Origin: a virus
DNA: 39,050 bases
Direction: 5' to 3' (one strand)
Virus record (IMG/VR): IMGVR_UViG_3300036766_000210
Span: 1-39,050 of that record
Numbering within the stretch: position 1 is the stretch's first letter; each line of letters opens with the position of its first letter. The position numbers and the translations under genes were made by a program. Below the pieces are notes generated by a model, which saw only the letters and a program-made list of their open reading frames with translations, had not been told where the DNA came from and did no database searches. Below, piece after piece: positions 23,801 through 30,621 of the stretch.

Positions 23801-24063
23801 TGCCGGCGAATTTCTCCGGCACTGTCGGCGCCGCGCTCACGGCGGCCACGTCGGCAAGCAATGTCTTCAACGTTGGATATTACCGAGCCGGTGTGCCGAC
23901 AAACATCGGCACGGTGACGATCAGCAATACCGGCACGATCACCCTTTCCACACAGGCAGCCGTTGTCCTGAATGTGGGCGATCTCTTTGTCGTTACTGGG
24001 CCGGCTTCCGCTGATGTAACGCTCGCCGATTTTGCCTTCACCATTTCCACAACGAGGAACTAG
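20827..24063 (+). CDS. Tail tip/hub protein (lambda gpJ-like, with FnIII domains)
   Basis: The 1078-residue product starts MGGLFGGGGGGAKVPKYTGIQMQTSAQGLPIPIVYGANRI, the usual opening of phage tail proteins of this class. Residues about 1-400 form the hub part (RGLFHGSLSPYSANDVNPADFIPDVLTNTRYGAG; KLSWEFILLEVGDLVSLTEPGIG). Beta-sandwich, FnIII-like domains follow (PTSVTLTRSLVTQADGTTIIQMLVGWTASAGPLLANYDVQF; PSAPAGLAVAAASLGYAATWAAP). The C-terminal 250 residues are Ala/Thr-rich and may bind receptors or attach fibres. It forms the central tail tip spike complex. The length and domain order fit; a GTA-type TIM-barrel domain was not recognised. Confidence 0.85.
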   Translation: MGGLFGGGGGGAKVPKYTGIQMQTSAQGLPIPIVYGANRIGVNLIWYNDFKRHAHSAGGKGGLMGGGKGGQTYTYTAAVIMGLCEGAITGIGKVWADKNKPTLTKLNLTLYTGTAAQVAFGYVTTKHPSEARTYAYTAYLASSNYNLGSSPNLPNHNFEVRGLFHGSLSPYSANDVNPADFIPDVLTNTRYGAGLSAGESGDVTALRAYTQAAGLWFSPVLDSQETGGSSLDRWAQICNSWIFWDGTKMRYLPLGDEAISANGATYTPVTTIVYALGPDDFVLDDPNSNPVDVDISDPADAWNTVNVSIKDRDNKDYANVNVEAKDQASRDGFGRVVGPSIGSGEICDLAVGNTIANLLLQRNLYGRRAFAFKLSWEFILLEVGDLVSLTEPGIGLNAFPVRVREISEDDSGLLSIVAEEYPAGIAAAASYNTAGAGGTGNVDTGVDPGDVNAPAVIEPSSALTAGVAQIWIGLSGGVNWGGANVWASLDDITYSQIGVITESARQGTLTATLASHADPDAVNTLAVDLAMSVSNIGTVTHADADAVPPLTLSLVGDEMVAFGAASLTGTYAYDLTYLRRALYGTAAAAHSAGALFTILDDAALLKFNLPASYVGATLYLKFVSFNIFGGAVQDISTLTPTVYVPAGTGFFIAPPTSVTLTRSLVTQADGTTIIQMLVGWTASAGPLLANYDVQFSIDAGATYTPAGTAGATAVSFPIKPAVPSTNYLARVRAVAQGGVNVSAWATSSSVSSGALAAGVPSAPAGLAVAAASLGYAATWAAPTDHTITVFKIYQVAGPAGAFGSAVLVGSVAAPGTSFSRSGLAAGSVYTVFLVATNAVGDSPPTSGIDVTPTSAGGSSALIAAGLTATGTNQATAYAIIADVSIFTTVAAGAPNAGARLPAAPGRYKVLNRDGANALPVYPPSGGTIETLALNAAATVPAIAGETEFSSADGVAWFVGAQTIENRFSFPGAMSAAGASPSVPLAIAVAQTVPANFSGTVGAALTAATSASNVFNVGYYRAGVPTNIGTVTISNTGTITLSTQAAVVLNVGDLFVVTGPASADVTLADFAFTISTTRN

Positions 24064-24066
24064 CGT

Positions 24067-24633
24067 ATGAGTCTTCAATCATGGCAAGAGACTTTGATCT
24101 CGTCGCAGGTGGACGGCACGGCCCTGACCGCCAGCACGACGCCGACAAGTATTCTCCCACCCGCCGCTATCTTCACTCTGCCGAACAATTTTTTCAGAAT
24201 CGGCAAGGTTCTTAGGATCGCCGCTAAGGGGCGAATTTCCAACGTGATCACCACGCCGGGCACGTTGACGTTTTCCGTGCAGCTTGGCACCGGGCCGGTG
24301 ATCGCAGCCACGAGCGATGCCCTCGCGTTGAACATCGTGGCGAAAACCAACTTGGCGTGGGAATTGGAGTGGCTTCTGACGTGCCGGGCGATCGGCGCCA
24401 GTACCAGTGCGAACTTGATGCACAATGGGCATTTTACTTCAGAATCCGTAATCGGTTCTCCGCTCCCATCGGTCGGCGGCGCGGGCACGCTGGCGCTAGT
24501 AAATTCCGCGCCGGCGGTGGGGACCGGGTTCGACAGCACCGCAGCGCAGAAGGTCGATCTCTTTGCGGCATGGAGCATCAGCAACGCGAACTCGATTTTG
24601 GTGCATCAGTATATTCTTGAAGCATTGAATTAG
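24067..24633 (+). CDS. Jelly-roll virion protein, probable tail spike/fibre
   Basis: The 188-residue product begins MSLQSWQETLISSQVDGTALTASTTPTSILPP and continues FTLPNNFFRIGKVLRIAAKGRISNVITTPGTLTFSVQLG, then LEWLLTCRAIGASTSANLMHNG. This is a recurrent small beta-rich phage protein with a head or tail location (from memory). The pattern of alternating strands with a 'F-x-I-G-K-V-L-R-I-x-A-x-G' core is characteristic. It starts 3 nt after the tip protein stop, so a tail-tip attachment or receptor role is likely. No enzyme motif is seen. Confidence 0.6.
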   Translation: MSLQSWQETLISSQVDGTALTASTTPTSILPPAAIFTLPNNFFRIGKVLRIAAKGRISNVITTPGTLTFSVQLGTGPVIAATSDALALNIVAKTNLAWELEWLLTCRAIGASTSANLMHNGHFTSESVIGSPLPSVGGAGTLALVNSAPAVGTGFDSTAAQKVDLFAAWSISNANSILVHQYILEALN

Positions 24634-24653
24634 ATGGCGTGAGGAACTAACCG

Positions 24654-25718
24654 ATGGCCAAGTCACTGCTATATTTCACAGGGCTTTATCATCAGGATTG
24701 GTTAAGACAATTCCCTGGTGGTGGGGGACCGACCGGTTATTCTAGCACGGTCAGATTCTCTGGTTTTTCTATATCTACGCTGTCTACCAACACTAACTCG
24801 ACCGTTTGGCCTATGCCAAATATCATTGACACTGGGCCACTTGGCACAGATTATACTGATGGGGCGATGACTTGTGCCATTGCCACTAACAACCCCGGTC
24901 AGGGGCAATGGTTTTGCGCTCCCGGTGATACGGGTGTTGGCGGCCAAGTGATATTCAAAATTGACTACGTGGCCAACACGATCACCGTCTATCGTGGCAC
25001 TACCAGCGGAACAATTATAGCCGGACCCACTTCACTCGGCACGTCGCTCAATCGTATAGCGAATAATTTCACACCGATTCAGCTTGCCTGGAAAATTCAC
25101 GGCTCTGCGGGCACTCTATATGCTCGCGTTGGTGGCGTAGAATTTATCAATCTGGGATCACTGAACACACAAAACACTGCTAATACGCGATGGAATAGAC
25201 TTAATTTTCATGGGCAGGGTGCAGGATTGTCGTTATTTTCCTGCGACATCGGCATTTGGAATATGGGCGGTGACGCCGGTAACACGCTGAACCTCGAATA
25301 TCGCACCACCTACACGCCGCCCACCGCTGACAACGCGGTGCAGTTCACCCGCAGCACCGGGGCGAACAACTGGGCGCTGGTAGATGAAACGCCGTTCAAC
25401 TCGGACACCGATTACAACTCGGACACGGTGGCAGGCCACGAGGACAAGTTCAATATCTCAAGCTCTTGGGTCGCTGCGGGGGCGACCATCTACGGCGTAA
25501 AGACGGTGCGCTATTCGCGGATCGACGACGCGACGCCGCACACGATGAAATCAAGGCTGTATGGCAGCGCTGCCGGTGTCACCGACGGCGCGACCACGAC
25601 TGAAACCAGCTCGTATCATTTGTGGGAAGACCGGATTGATAACGATCCTGGCACTTCGGCGCCCTGGACCGCGGCGAATCTTCAAGCCGCGAAACCCGCT
25701 TACAATCTGGTGTCGTAG
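24654..25718 (+). CDS. Lectin-like (LamG/ConA-type) tail fibre protein, locus 2
   Basis: The 354-residue product is a second member of the fibre type at 17129. It starts MAKSLLYFTGLYHQDWLRQF and has ITVYRGTTSGTIIAGPTSLG, IQLAWKIHGSAGTLYARVGGVEFINLG (typical ConA-fold strands) and a C-terminal domain NSDTDYNSDTVAGHEDKF ... NDPGTSAPWTAANLQAAKPAYNLV that parallels the first protein (TTYNSSNTTGQEDTF ... LDPGTSASWTATGVNNLKAGYKL). The first 600 nt are AT-rich compared with the window. Receptor binding or capsid/tail decoration is inferred. Confidence 0.62.
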   Translation: MAKSLLYFTGLYHQDWLRQFPGGGGPTGYSSTVRFSGFSISTLSTNTNSTVWPMPNIIDTGPLGTDYTDGAMTCAIATNNPGQGQWFCAPGDTGVGGQVIFKIDYVANTITVYRGTTSGTIIAGPTSLGTSLNRIANNFTPIQLAWKIHGSAGTLYARVGGVEFINLGSLNTQNTANTRWNRLNFHGQGAGLSLFSCDIGIWNMGGDAGNTLNLEYRTTYTPPTADNAVQFTRSTGANNWALVDETPFNSDTDYNSDTVAGHEDKFNISSSWVAAGATIYGVKTVRYSRIDDATPHTMKSRLYGSAAGVTDGATTTETSSYHLWEDRIDNDPGTSAPWTAANLQAAKPAYNLVS

Positions 25719-25720
25719 CG

Positions 25721-26041
25721 GTGGCAGAGCGCGTCACTTCAGTCGGGGTCGAGGCATACCAGACCTCGGCGGCAGGCGCCGTCCGCGTTACCTCAGTCGG
25801 GGTCGAGGCATACCAGACATCAGCCGTCGGCGCGGTGCTCGTCACCGCTCTTGGGGTTGAAGTGTACTGGACGCCAGCGGAGTCTGTTTCAGAGATTTTC
25901 CCTCAAGGCCGCACCGGCAACCCGAACCATCCTGGCCGGACGCCGCTTGCTCGCGCGCGATTTTTTCAGACGCCTAGCGCTTACGTTGATCCGGTGATCA
26001 CCGCGTCAACTCGCGCCAGACGTTTCGGGGCGGCGGCTTAA
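25721..26041 (+). CDS. Repeat protein paired with the locus-2 fibre
   Basis: The 106-residue product starts at GTG 25721 with MAER, as does the gene at 18156. It consists of three 18-residue repeats (VTSVGVEAYQTSAAGAVR, VTSVGVEAYQTSAVGAVL, VTALGVEVYWTPAESVSE) followed by a basic C-terminal part (GNPNHPGRTPLARARFFQTPSAYVD). The first two units are almost identical in DNA as well. It appears to be a free-standing version of the N-terminal repeat region of the DUF2460 protein. It could be an attachment partner for the fibre encoded 2 nt upstream. Confidence 0.55.
   Translation: MAERVTSVGVEAYQTSAAGAVRVTSVGVEAYQTSAVGAVLVTALGVEVYWTPAESVSEIFPQGRTGNPNHPGRTPLARARFFQTPSAYVDPVITASTRARRFGAAA
25733..25894 (+). 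repeat. Three tandem 54-nt coding repeats
   Basis: The units are 25733-25786, 25787-25840 and 25841-25894. The first two share CAGTCGGGGTCGAGGCATAC and are nearly identical, while the third is diverged. Each encodes one V-T-x-x-G-V-E unit, so copy number may vary in related phages without a frame change. Confidence 0.65.
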
Positions 26042-26093
26042 GCGGCCCCGCGTAACTGTGCCACAACCGCCGCCGAAGACAGGAAATGCCCGC

Positions 26094-26276
26094 ATGACCG
26101 ATGAACAGCTCGGCCGAACCATCATGGCGGGGTTAGAGAAGCCCGATCTCTCGGGACAGTCCGGCCGATTGGAACAGTGGTTCCGCGCGGTCGGTAAGGC
26201 TGCGCGTCCGATCCGGCGTCGCCGCATCATAGCCGTCACATCCGGCGCGGCCCCCGCCGGCCGCGCGTCTGCATAG
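26094..26276 (+). CDS. Small basic protein, unknown function
   Basis: The 60-residue product begins MTDEQLGRTIMAGLEKPDLSGQSGRLEQWFRAVGKAARPI followed by a strongly basic PIRRRRIIAVTSGAAPAGRASA end. ATG 26094 has AGGAAA upstream; a longer GTG start at 26058 is less likely. No family is recognised. It lies between the tail fibre locus and a small membrane protein. Confidence 0.45.
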   Translation: MTDEQLGRTIMAGLEKPDLSGQSGRLEQWFRAVGKAARPIRRRRIIAVTSGAAPAGRASA

Positions 26277-26287
26277 GAGCCGCCACG

Positions 26288-26587
26288 TTGGGATCAACGG
26301 ATTGGGGTTTTGTCGGCGCCCTTACGGCGATCAGCACGTTGGCGGTAACGATCGTGGGCGGCATCGCCGGGCAGTTTCATTGGCGCCTGGAAGCGCACAA
26401 GCGCGAAAACGCCAAGACGACCGCCGAGCATAAGGCCGACGACGCGCGCGTGCACGATGGGTTGTGGGAAAAACTCGACAAGCACGAGGCGCTGTTCCGC
26501 GACGTTGCGACCAAGAAAGACGTTGAAAACCTGCGCGGCAATATCCGTGAAGACATGCGGCTACTGCTCGGCCGACCAGGCGCCTGA
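26288..26587 (+). CDS. Membrane-anchored coiled-coil protein (holin or spanin-like candidate)
   Basis: The 99-residue product starts at TTG 26288. A hydrophobic N-terminal segment (FVGALTAISTLAVTIVGGIAGQFHW) is followed by a charged helical stretch KRENAKTTAEHKADDARVHDGLWEKLDKHEALFRDVATKKDVENLRGNI that reads as a coiled coil. One membrane span plus coiled coil is seen in i-spanin-like and accessory lysis proteins. It is, however, separated from the endolysin by four genes. Function is inferred weakly. Confidence 0.5.
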   Translation: MGSTDWGFVGALTAISTLAVTIVGGIAGQFHWRLEAHKRENAKTTAEHKADDARVHDGLWEKLDKHEALFRDVATKKDVENLRGNIREDMRLLLGRPGA

Positions 26588-26609
26588 CGACATCAAGGAG
26601 CGCGGCATA

Positions 26610-27890
26610 GTGCAAGGCGTCAAGATGACGGTCGCGGAACTGCGCGTGGCCGTCAAAGCCGTGAAGCAGCACGGAACGATTTCCGGAGCGGCTCGGGCGC
26701 TCGGCGTCGGGCGGTCCTGGATGACTGACAGGATCAACGCCGCGCGGGCACGTTGGCCCGGCTGTCTGCCTGATCCGATACCGGGGCAGCACCGCGCATG
26801 GGCGGCCAAGCCCGGCGGCGCCGGCGATGCGGCGGCCCAGGACATTGCGGCGCGGCGCACGCGCGACGAAATGGAACGGTTGAGGGCGCGCGCGAAGGCG
26901 CTGGAAGCCCAGGTGATCGCGCACCAAAACTGGCAGGCGAAGGTGGATCGGCTCCACGCCGCCGACGTGCGGCCGGCCTCATGGCCGAAGCCCCGGCCGC
27001 CGAGCAAGAAAAACATCCTGACGCCGATCCTGTTCACGTCGGACTTCCAGGTGGGCGAAGTCGTGCGCGCCGCCGAGATTGAAAACATCAACGAATACAA
27101 CTCCGACATTTTCGCGCAGCGGTATCAGACCATGATCGAAAAAACGATCATGCTGGCCGAGCGCAACACCGGGGCGACGGGGTTCAACGGCATCATCTAC
27201 TTGCGCGGCGGCGACGCGATCTCGGGAGAAATCCACGAGGAGCTTGCCGAGACGAACGATCTGAGCGCCATCCCGGCGGTGCGACTTCTGCAACAGCAGG
27301 AACGAGCCGGCATCCGGCGGCTGAAAGAGAAATTCGGCCGCGTGCGGGTGATCTCGATCCCCGGCAACCACGGCCGCACCACTAAGAAATCCCACGCGAA
27401 ACGCTACGCGGAACGGAATTTTGAGACGATGCTTTCGTGGTGGCTGGCGTCGAGCTTCGAGAGCGACCCCAACGTGACGTTCTGGACCCCGGCCTCGGGG
27501 GAAGCATACTTCGAGGCGGACGGCTGGAACTTCCTGCTGAGCCACGGCGATCGCATGGGGAGCCGGGGCGGCCAAGGGTTCATCGGCCCCGCGGCGACGA
27601 TCGGACGCGGACATCGGCAGTTGCAGAACAATTGGGCGCGCACCGGGCGGCCCGTTGACCTGGTGCTGACCGGCCACCTTCACACGAGCTTGAAGCTCGA
27701 AATGGGCTACGCGAACGGCGCGCTGGCGGGCTACAACGAATACGCGCGCGACCTTCGCGCGATCCCCGATGCGGCGAAGCAATGGCTGCTGTTCGCGCAT
27801 CCGCAAGAAATGATCTCGCACGCTTTCGAGCTGCGGCTGAGCCCGATGCCCCGGCGCGCGTTGATGGACCCGCACGCGGCGGTGCGCTGA
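26610..27890 (+). CDS. HTH + calcineurin-like metallophosphoesterase
   Basis: The 426-residue product starts at GTG 26610, chosen because AAGGAG lies 9 nt upstream. Residues 7-48 form a helix-turn-helix (VAVKAVKQHGTISGAARALGVGRSWMTDRINAA). The phosphoesterase domain (about 137-400) has the metal-binding series LFTSDFQVGE (Asp 145), LRGGDAISGEIHEE (Asp 202), IPGNHGR (Asn 253, His 254), FLLSHGDRMG (His 312) and TGHLHTS (His 356 and 358). All metal-binding motifs are present except that the usual D-x-H becomes D-x-Q in the first. It likely hydrolyses phosphodiesters, and the HTH suggests a nucleic-acid substrate or control. The substrate is unknown. Confidence 0.82.
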   Translation: MQGVKMTVAELRVAVKAVKQHGTISGAARALGVGRSWMTDRINAARARWPGCLPDPIPGQHRAWAAKPGGAGDAAAQDIAARRTRDEMERLRARAKALEAQVIAHQNWQAKVDRLHAADVRPASWPKPRPPSKKNILTPILFTSDFQVGEVVRAAEIENINEYNSDIFAQRYQTMIEKTIMLAERNTGATGFNGIIYLRGGDAISGEIHEELAETNDLSAIPAVRLLQQQERAGIRRLKEKFGRVRVISIPGNHGRTTKKSHAKRYAERNFETMLSWWLASSFESDPNVTFWTPASGEAYFEADGWNFLLSHGDRMGSRGGQGFIGPAATIGRGHRQLQNNWARTGRPVDLVLTGHLHTSLKLEMGYANGALAGYNEYARDLRAIPDAAKQWLLFAHPQEMISHAFELRLSPMPRRALMDPHAAVR

Positions 27891-28129
27891 TGGCCCGCAC
27901 GCTCCGGCTCGCAACGGCGGCCGATCCACCGGGCGAGATCAGCATGGCGGAGGCGATCGACGGCCTGGCGCGCGAGTGCGCCGCCGCGGCGCCGGCCTGT
28001 GTGCTGATCGCGTGGGAAACCGCGGACGGCAAGATTGAGATCAGGACGCTCCCGCAGGCCCGTGCCGTCAGGGCCGGGATGACCGAGTGCATTTACGAGG
28101 TCGTGTTCCCCCCCCCAGAGGTCGAATGA
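27890..28129 (+). CDS. Small protein of unknown function
   Basis: The 79-residue product begins MARTLRLATAADPPGEISMAEAIDGLARECAAAAPACVLIAWETADGKIEIRTLPQARAVRAGMTECIYEVVFPPPEVE. The pattern looks like an alpha/beta domain with ACVLIAWETADGKIEIRT as two strands. Start and stop both overlap neighbours (TGATG and ATGA), so it is translationally coupled to the phosphoesterase and the next gene. No family is recognised. Confidence 0.5.
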   Translation: MARTLRLATAADPPGEISMAEAIDGLARECAAAAPACVLIAWETADGKIEIRTLPQARAVRAGMTECIYEVVFPPPEVE

Positions 28130-28500
28130 GCGCCGATCCGACCAATCCGAAAGATGGCATCGCGGCGCGCAAGGTGGCGCTGGGGCTGTTCCCGGCTGCG
28201 GGCACGATCATGGGCGCGCTGGCGTTCACGGATGGCGCGCGGAAATACGGACCCTACAATTGGCGCACCGCGAAGGTCCGCATGACCGTGTATCTCGATG
28301 CGATGGAGCGGCATTTGCTGGCGCTCCGCGACGGCGAGGATGACGCGCCGGACAGCGGACTTCCCCACGTCGCGCACATCATCGCCTGTGGGGCGATCAT
28401 CGCCGACGCGATGGCGTGCGGATGTCTGATCGACGACAGGCCGCCGCCGGGCGCCGCCGCTGCGCTGCTGGCCCGCCATGAACGCAAGACGAGGGAGTGA
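28126..28500 (+). CDS. dATP/dGTP diphosphohydrolase-like domain protein (DUF5664)
   Basis: The 124-residue product contains NPKDGIAARKVALGLFPAAGTIMGALAFTDGARKYGPYNWR, then YLDAMERHLLALRDGEDDAPDSGLPHVAHIIACGAIIADA. This is the pattern of the phage dATP/dGTP diphosphohydrolase N-terminal domain (DUF5664). The E-R-H-x-x-x-x-x-x-G-E and H-x-x-H-I-x-x-x segments are likely metal/phosphate ligands. The family is linked to nucleotide pool control in phages. It sits in a four-gene run with the phosphoesterase and a DUF1937 protein. Confidence 0.72.
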   Translation: MSADPTNPKDGIAARKVALGLFPAAGTIMGALAFTDGARKYGPYNWRTAKVRMTVYLDAMERHLLALRDGEDDAPDSGLPHVAHIIACGAIIADAMACGCLIDDRPPPGAAAALLARHERKTRE

Positions 28501-28505
28501 CGCCG

Positions 28506-28871
28506 ATGAACTGGCATCTATTCTGGTATCTCGCCACCCCCTACAGCAAATATCCCGCCGGGCTTGAGGCCGCGTTTCATCTTGCACTGGACGCCGCGGG
28601 GCTGCTGATCCGCGCCAAGGTGCCGGTGTATTCGCCGATCGCCCATACGCACCCCATCGCCATCCTGACCGGAATGGACCCGCTCGACCACGCGATCTGG
28701 TTGCCGGCCGACAAGCCCATGATGGATGCCGCCGGGGGCCTCATCATGCTGCGCGCCGAAAGCTGGGAACAATCCTACGGCATGAAGCACGAACTCAACC
28801 TTTTCCAGGGCGCGAAAAAGCCCGTGGTCTGGATGGACCCCGGCGTTCTGCCAAAGGAATTCGTCGCGTGA
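28506..28871 (+). CDS. DUF1937 protein, nucleoside 2-deoxyribosyltransferase-like
   Basis: The 121-residue product begins MNWHLFWYLATPYSKYPAGLEAAFHLALDAAGLLIRAKVPVYSPIAHTHPIA, then LDHAIWLPADKPMMDAAGGLIMLRAESWEQSYGMKHELNLFQGAKKPVVWMDPG. 'YLATPYSKY' and 'YSPIAHTHPI' are hallmarks of DUF1937, which resembles the nucleoside 2-deoxyribosyltransferase fold. A GGGAG site precedes the ATG. With the neighbouring diphosphohydrolase-like gene it suggests handling of modified or salvaged nucleotides. The substrate is unknown. Confidence 0.78.
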   Translation: MNWHLFWYLATPYSKYPAGLEAAFHLALDAAGLLIRAKVPVYSPIAHTHPIAILTGMDPLDHAIWLPADKPMMDAAGGLIMLRAESWEQSYGMKHELNLFQGAKKPVVWMDPGVLPKEFVA

Positions 28872-29368
28872 GCATCTTCGAACGCGCGTTCGCCAACACG
28901 GTTGGGGAAGAAGGTGGCTACACGACCAACCCGGCCGATCCGGGCAACTGGACCGGCGGCGCCGTGAACGCGGGCGAATTGAAGGGCACGAATTACGGCA
29001 TCAGTGCTGCCTCATATCCGGCGCTCGACATCTCGGGTCTGACGCTCGATCAGGCGCACGCGATCTACCGGCGCGACTATTGGGACCGCTTGCGTGCCGA
29101 CGATCTGCCGCCCGCGCTGGCGCTGCTGGCCTTCGACGCGGCGGTGAACAACGGCGTCGGCCGCGCGCGTGCCTGGCTGATCCTTGCCGAGCGCCCCGAT
29201 ACCAAGGCGGCCTGCATCGAATTCATGGCCCAGCGCACCTTTTTCATGGGCGGCCTGCACAACTGGCAAATCTTCGGCCTCGGCTGGTCGCGCCGCCTGG
29301 CGCGGCTTCCCTATGAGGCGGCGGACCTGATCGCCGCGGAGGCGCCCGGCGCCGTCCCGACTTCCTGA
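28868..29368 (+). CDS. Endolysin, glycoside hydrolase 108 family
   Basis: The 166-residue product (GTG start overlapping DUF1937 by 4 nt) has the GH108 pattern: FANTVGEEGGYTTNPADPGNWTGGAVNAGELKGTNYGISAASYP, with the catalytic Glu at about 14-15, then LTLDQAHAIYRRDYWDRLRADDLPPALALLAFDAAVNNGVGRARAWL and GGLHNWQIFGLGWSRRL. GH108 enzymes are peptidoglycan muramidases used for phage lysis. Length is normal. It is followed directly by small membrane and lipoprotein genes, forming the lysis block. Confidence 0.9.
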   Translation: MSIFERAFANTVGEEGGYTTNPADPGNWTGGAVNAGELKGTNYGISAASYPALDISGLTLDQAHAIYRRDYWDRLRADDLPPALALLAFDAAVNNGVGRARAWLILAERPDTKAACIEFMAQRTFFMGGLHNWQIFGLGWSRRLARLPYEAADLIAAEAPGAVPTS

Positions 29369-29556
29369 TGCGCCGCGCCGCCATGCTCGCTCTGGCGCTG
29401 CTGGCGCTCGGGGCGCTGCTCGCGGGGTGCGGCGCTTTTTCTCTCGCGCTACCCAGCAACGGCACCGATTACCTGCCGCGCGGCTGCGAGAGCAAACCAC
29501 CGTCGGGCGAATGTGCGGCCGGCGGGATCATCGCTTACCACACATGGAGGTTTTGA
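29368..29556 (+). CDS. Small lipoprotein, lysis region (o-spanin-like candidate)
   Basis: The 62-residue product begins MRRAAMLALALLALGALLAGC, a signal peptide with lipobox LLAGC, so it should become a lipoprotein of about 42 residues. Its rest (SKPPSGECAAGGIIAYHTWRF) has Pro and Cys. Being next to the endolysin and very short, it could be an Rz1-like outer-membrane spanin subunit, but no partner in an embedded frame is evident. Confidence 0.55.
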   Translation: MRRAAMLALALLALGALLAGCGAFSLALPSNGTDYLPRGCESKPPSGECAAGGIIAYHTWRF

Positions 29557-29750
29557 TGACGCAGTTCTGGCGTGGCCTACAAGGCTATCGGTCGTATCTC
29601 ATCCAAGGGATATTGTTTCTCGCGGCCGTGCTGGGCGAGCTTGGCTATTTGCCCAGCGATACAACGCGGACCCTGCTGGCTTTGGGCGGGCCGATTTTAA
29701 GCGGGATAATGCGGACCGTCACCACTACTGCGCCGGGGGTGAAACCATGA
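29556..29750 (+). CDS. Small hydrophobic protein, putative holin
   Basis: The 64-residue product has two hydrophobic stretches, SYLIQGILFLAAVLGELGYL and TLLALGGPILSGIMRTV, with a charged N-terminus (MTQFWRGLQGYR). Its size, hydrophobicity and place beside the endolysin suit a holin, which would open the inner membrane to release the muramidase. It overlaps its neighbours by 1 and 4 nt. No sequence family is recognised, so the call rests on features and context. Confidence 0.5.
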   Translation: MTQFWRGLQGYRSYLIQGILFLAAVLGELGYLPSDTTRTLLALGGPILSGIMRTVTTTAPGVKP

Positions 29751-30130
29751 ACCGCCTAGCCATCCTGATCGCGGCCGGCGTCCTCGCGCTCGCCGCCTGC
29801 ACGGCCGCGCCGAGGACCCCGGCACAGGCCGTCTTTGCCTTGGAGGCCAGCTATGACGGCGCGCTCAGCGGCGTCGTCGCCTACGCGATGCTGCCACGCT
29901 GCGCCGAAGGCGGCCCGGTGGTGTGTTCCGAGCCCGCCGTGGTGCGGCAGGTGAACGAGACCGCGCATCGCGCCTGGGTGGCGATCCGCGCGGCCCAGGC
30001 CATCGCGGTATCCTACCGGCCCGACGCCACGGCGCTCGCCAACGCGACCGCGGCGGCCGTGGCGGCGCTCGGTGAACTGACCAGCCTGACGGCGGCCTTT
30101 GCGTCGCCGGCAACCCAGGGAGTAAAGTAG
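29747..30130 (+). CDS. Lipoprotein in lysis region, unknown function
   Basis: The 127-residue product starts MNRLAILIAAGVLALAACTAAP, a lipoprotein signal with Cys 18. The mature part is Ala-rich and helical: PAQAVFALEASYDGALSGVVAYAMLPRCAEGGPVVCSEPAVVRQVNETAHRAWVAIRAAQAIA. The pair of cysteines (LPRC...VVC) may form a disulfide in the periplasm. Similar lipoproteins stand next to lysis genes in alphaproteobacterial phages (from memory). A spanin-like role is possible but unproven. Confidence 0.55.
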   Translation: MNRLAILIAAGVLALAACTAAPRTPAQAVFALEASYDGALSGVVAYAMLPRCAEGGPVVCSEPAVVRQVNETAHRAWVAIRAAQAIAVSYRPDATALANATAAAVAALGELTSLTAAFASPATQGVK

Positions 30131-30382
30131 ATGTCGGCAGCCGTCGCGCTCGCCTTTGCCACGCAGGCCCTGGCCGCCTTGCCGGCGATGATCCAGGCCG
30201 GCCAAACCGTCATTCGCCTGATCGAAACCACCAACGCGGCCCTGCACGCGATGGGGATGGAAAACCGCGATCCGTCGCCGGCGGAATGGGCGGCCTTGAA
30301 CGCGCAGACGGTGGACCTGCTGGCGCGGCTCGATGCCGCGTCGGCCGATCCGGCGCCCCCCCAGCCTCCGGCCGCCGCGTGA
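30131..30382 (+). CDS. Small Ala-rich protein downstream of lysis genes
   Basis: The 83-residue product MSAAVALAFATQALAALPAMIQAGQTVIRLIETTNAALHAMGMENRDPSPAEWAALNAQTVDLLARLDAASADP is helical, with an amphipathic hydrophobic first half and a Pro/Ala-rich end. 'DPSPAEWAALNAQTVDLLARLD' is a recurrent motif in phage lysis-region proteins. The first half could insert in membranes. Its function is unknown. The stop overlaps the next start by 4 nt. Confidence 0.5.
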   Translation: MSAAVALAFATQALAALPAMIQAGQTVIRLIETTNAALHAMGMENRDPSPAEWAALNAQTVDLLARLDAASADPAPPQPPAAA

Positions 30383-30573
30383 GCGATCCAGATCCCCACA
30401 AGGTCGCGGACGATCTGCGGACGCTTCCCGGCTTACTCGATCACGCGGAGGCGTGGACCGACGAACAGGCCGCCGCCGTCATGGCGAGCCACCTGGGCGG
30501 CGATATGGTGGCGATGCTGCGCGATGCCGGGACCCGGCTGCACAAACTCGCGGCCCGGTTCGCCTTCATCTGA
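30379..30573 (+). CDS. Small helical protein, last gene of the late operon
   Basis: The 64-residue product starts at GTG 30379 with MSDPDPHKVADDLRTLPGLLDHAEAWTDEQAAAVMASHLGGDMVAMLRDAGTRLHKLAARFAFI. It is predicted helical, mildly acidic, and has no recognised domain. It is translationally coupled to the preceding gene and followed after about 50 bp by a strong terminator, so it marks the end of the rightward transcription unit. Confidence 0.5.
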   Translation: MSDPDPHKVADDLRTLPGLLDHAEAWTDEQAAAVMASHLGGDMVAMLRDAGTRLHKLAARFAFI

Positions 30574-30621
30574 GGCCCGAACGCCAAAATCGACGTAAAT
30601 TATTCCGATCCTATTCCTGAG

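Noticed and set aside
25733-25894. Diversity-generating element or CRISPR-like repeat
   Set aside because: The repeats are contiguous, in frame, without spacers, and no reverse transcriptase or cas gene exists in the window.
28126-28871. 2-aminoadenine (Z) genome synthesis pathway
   Set aside because: A DUF5664-type protein alone is insufficient. No PurZ-like adenylosuccinate synthetase, DatZ or matching polymerase is present in the window.
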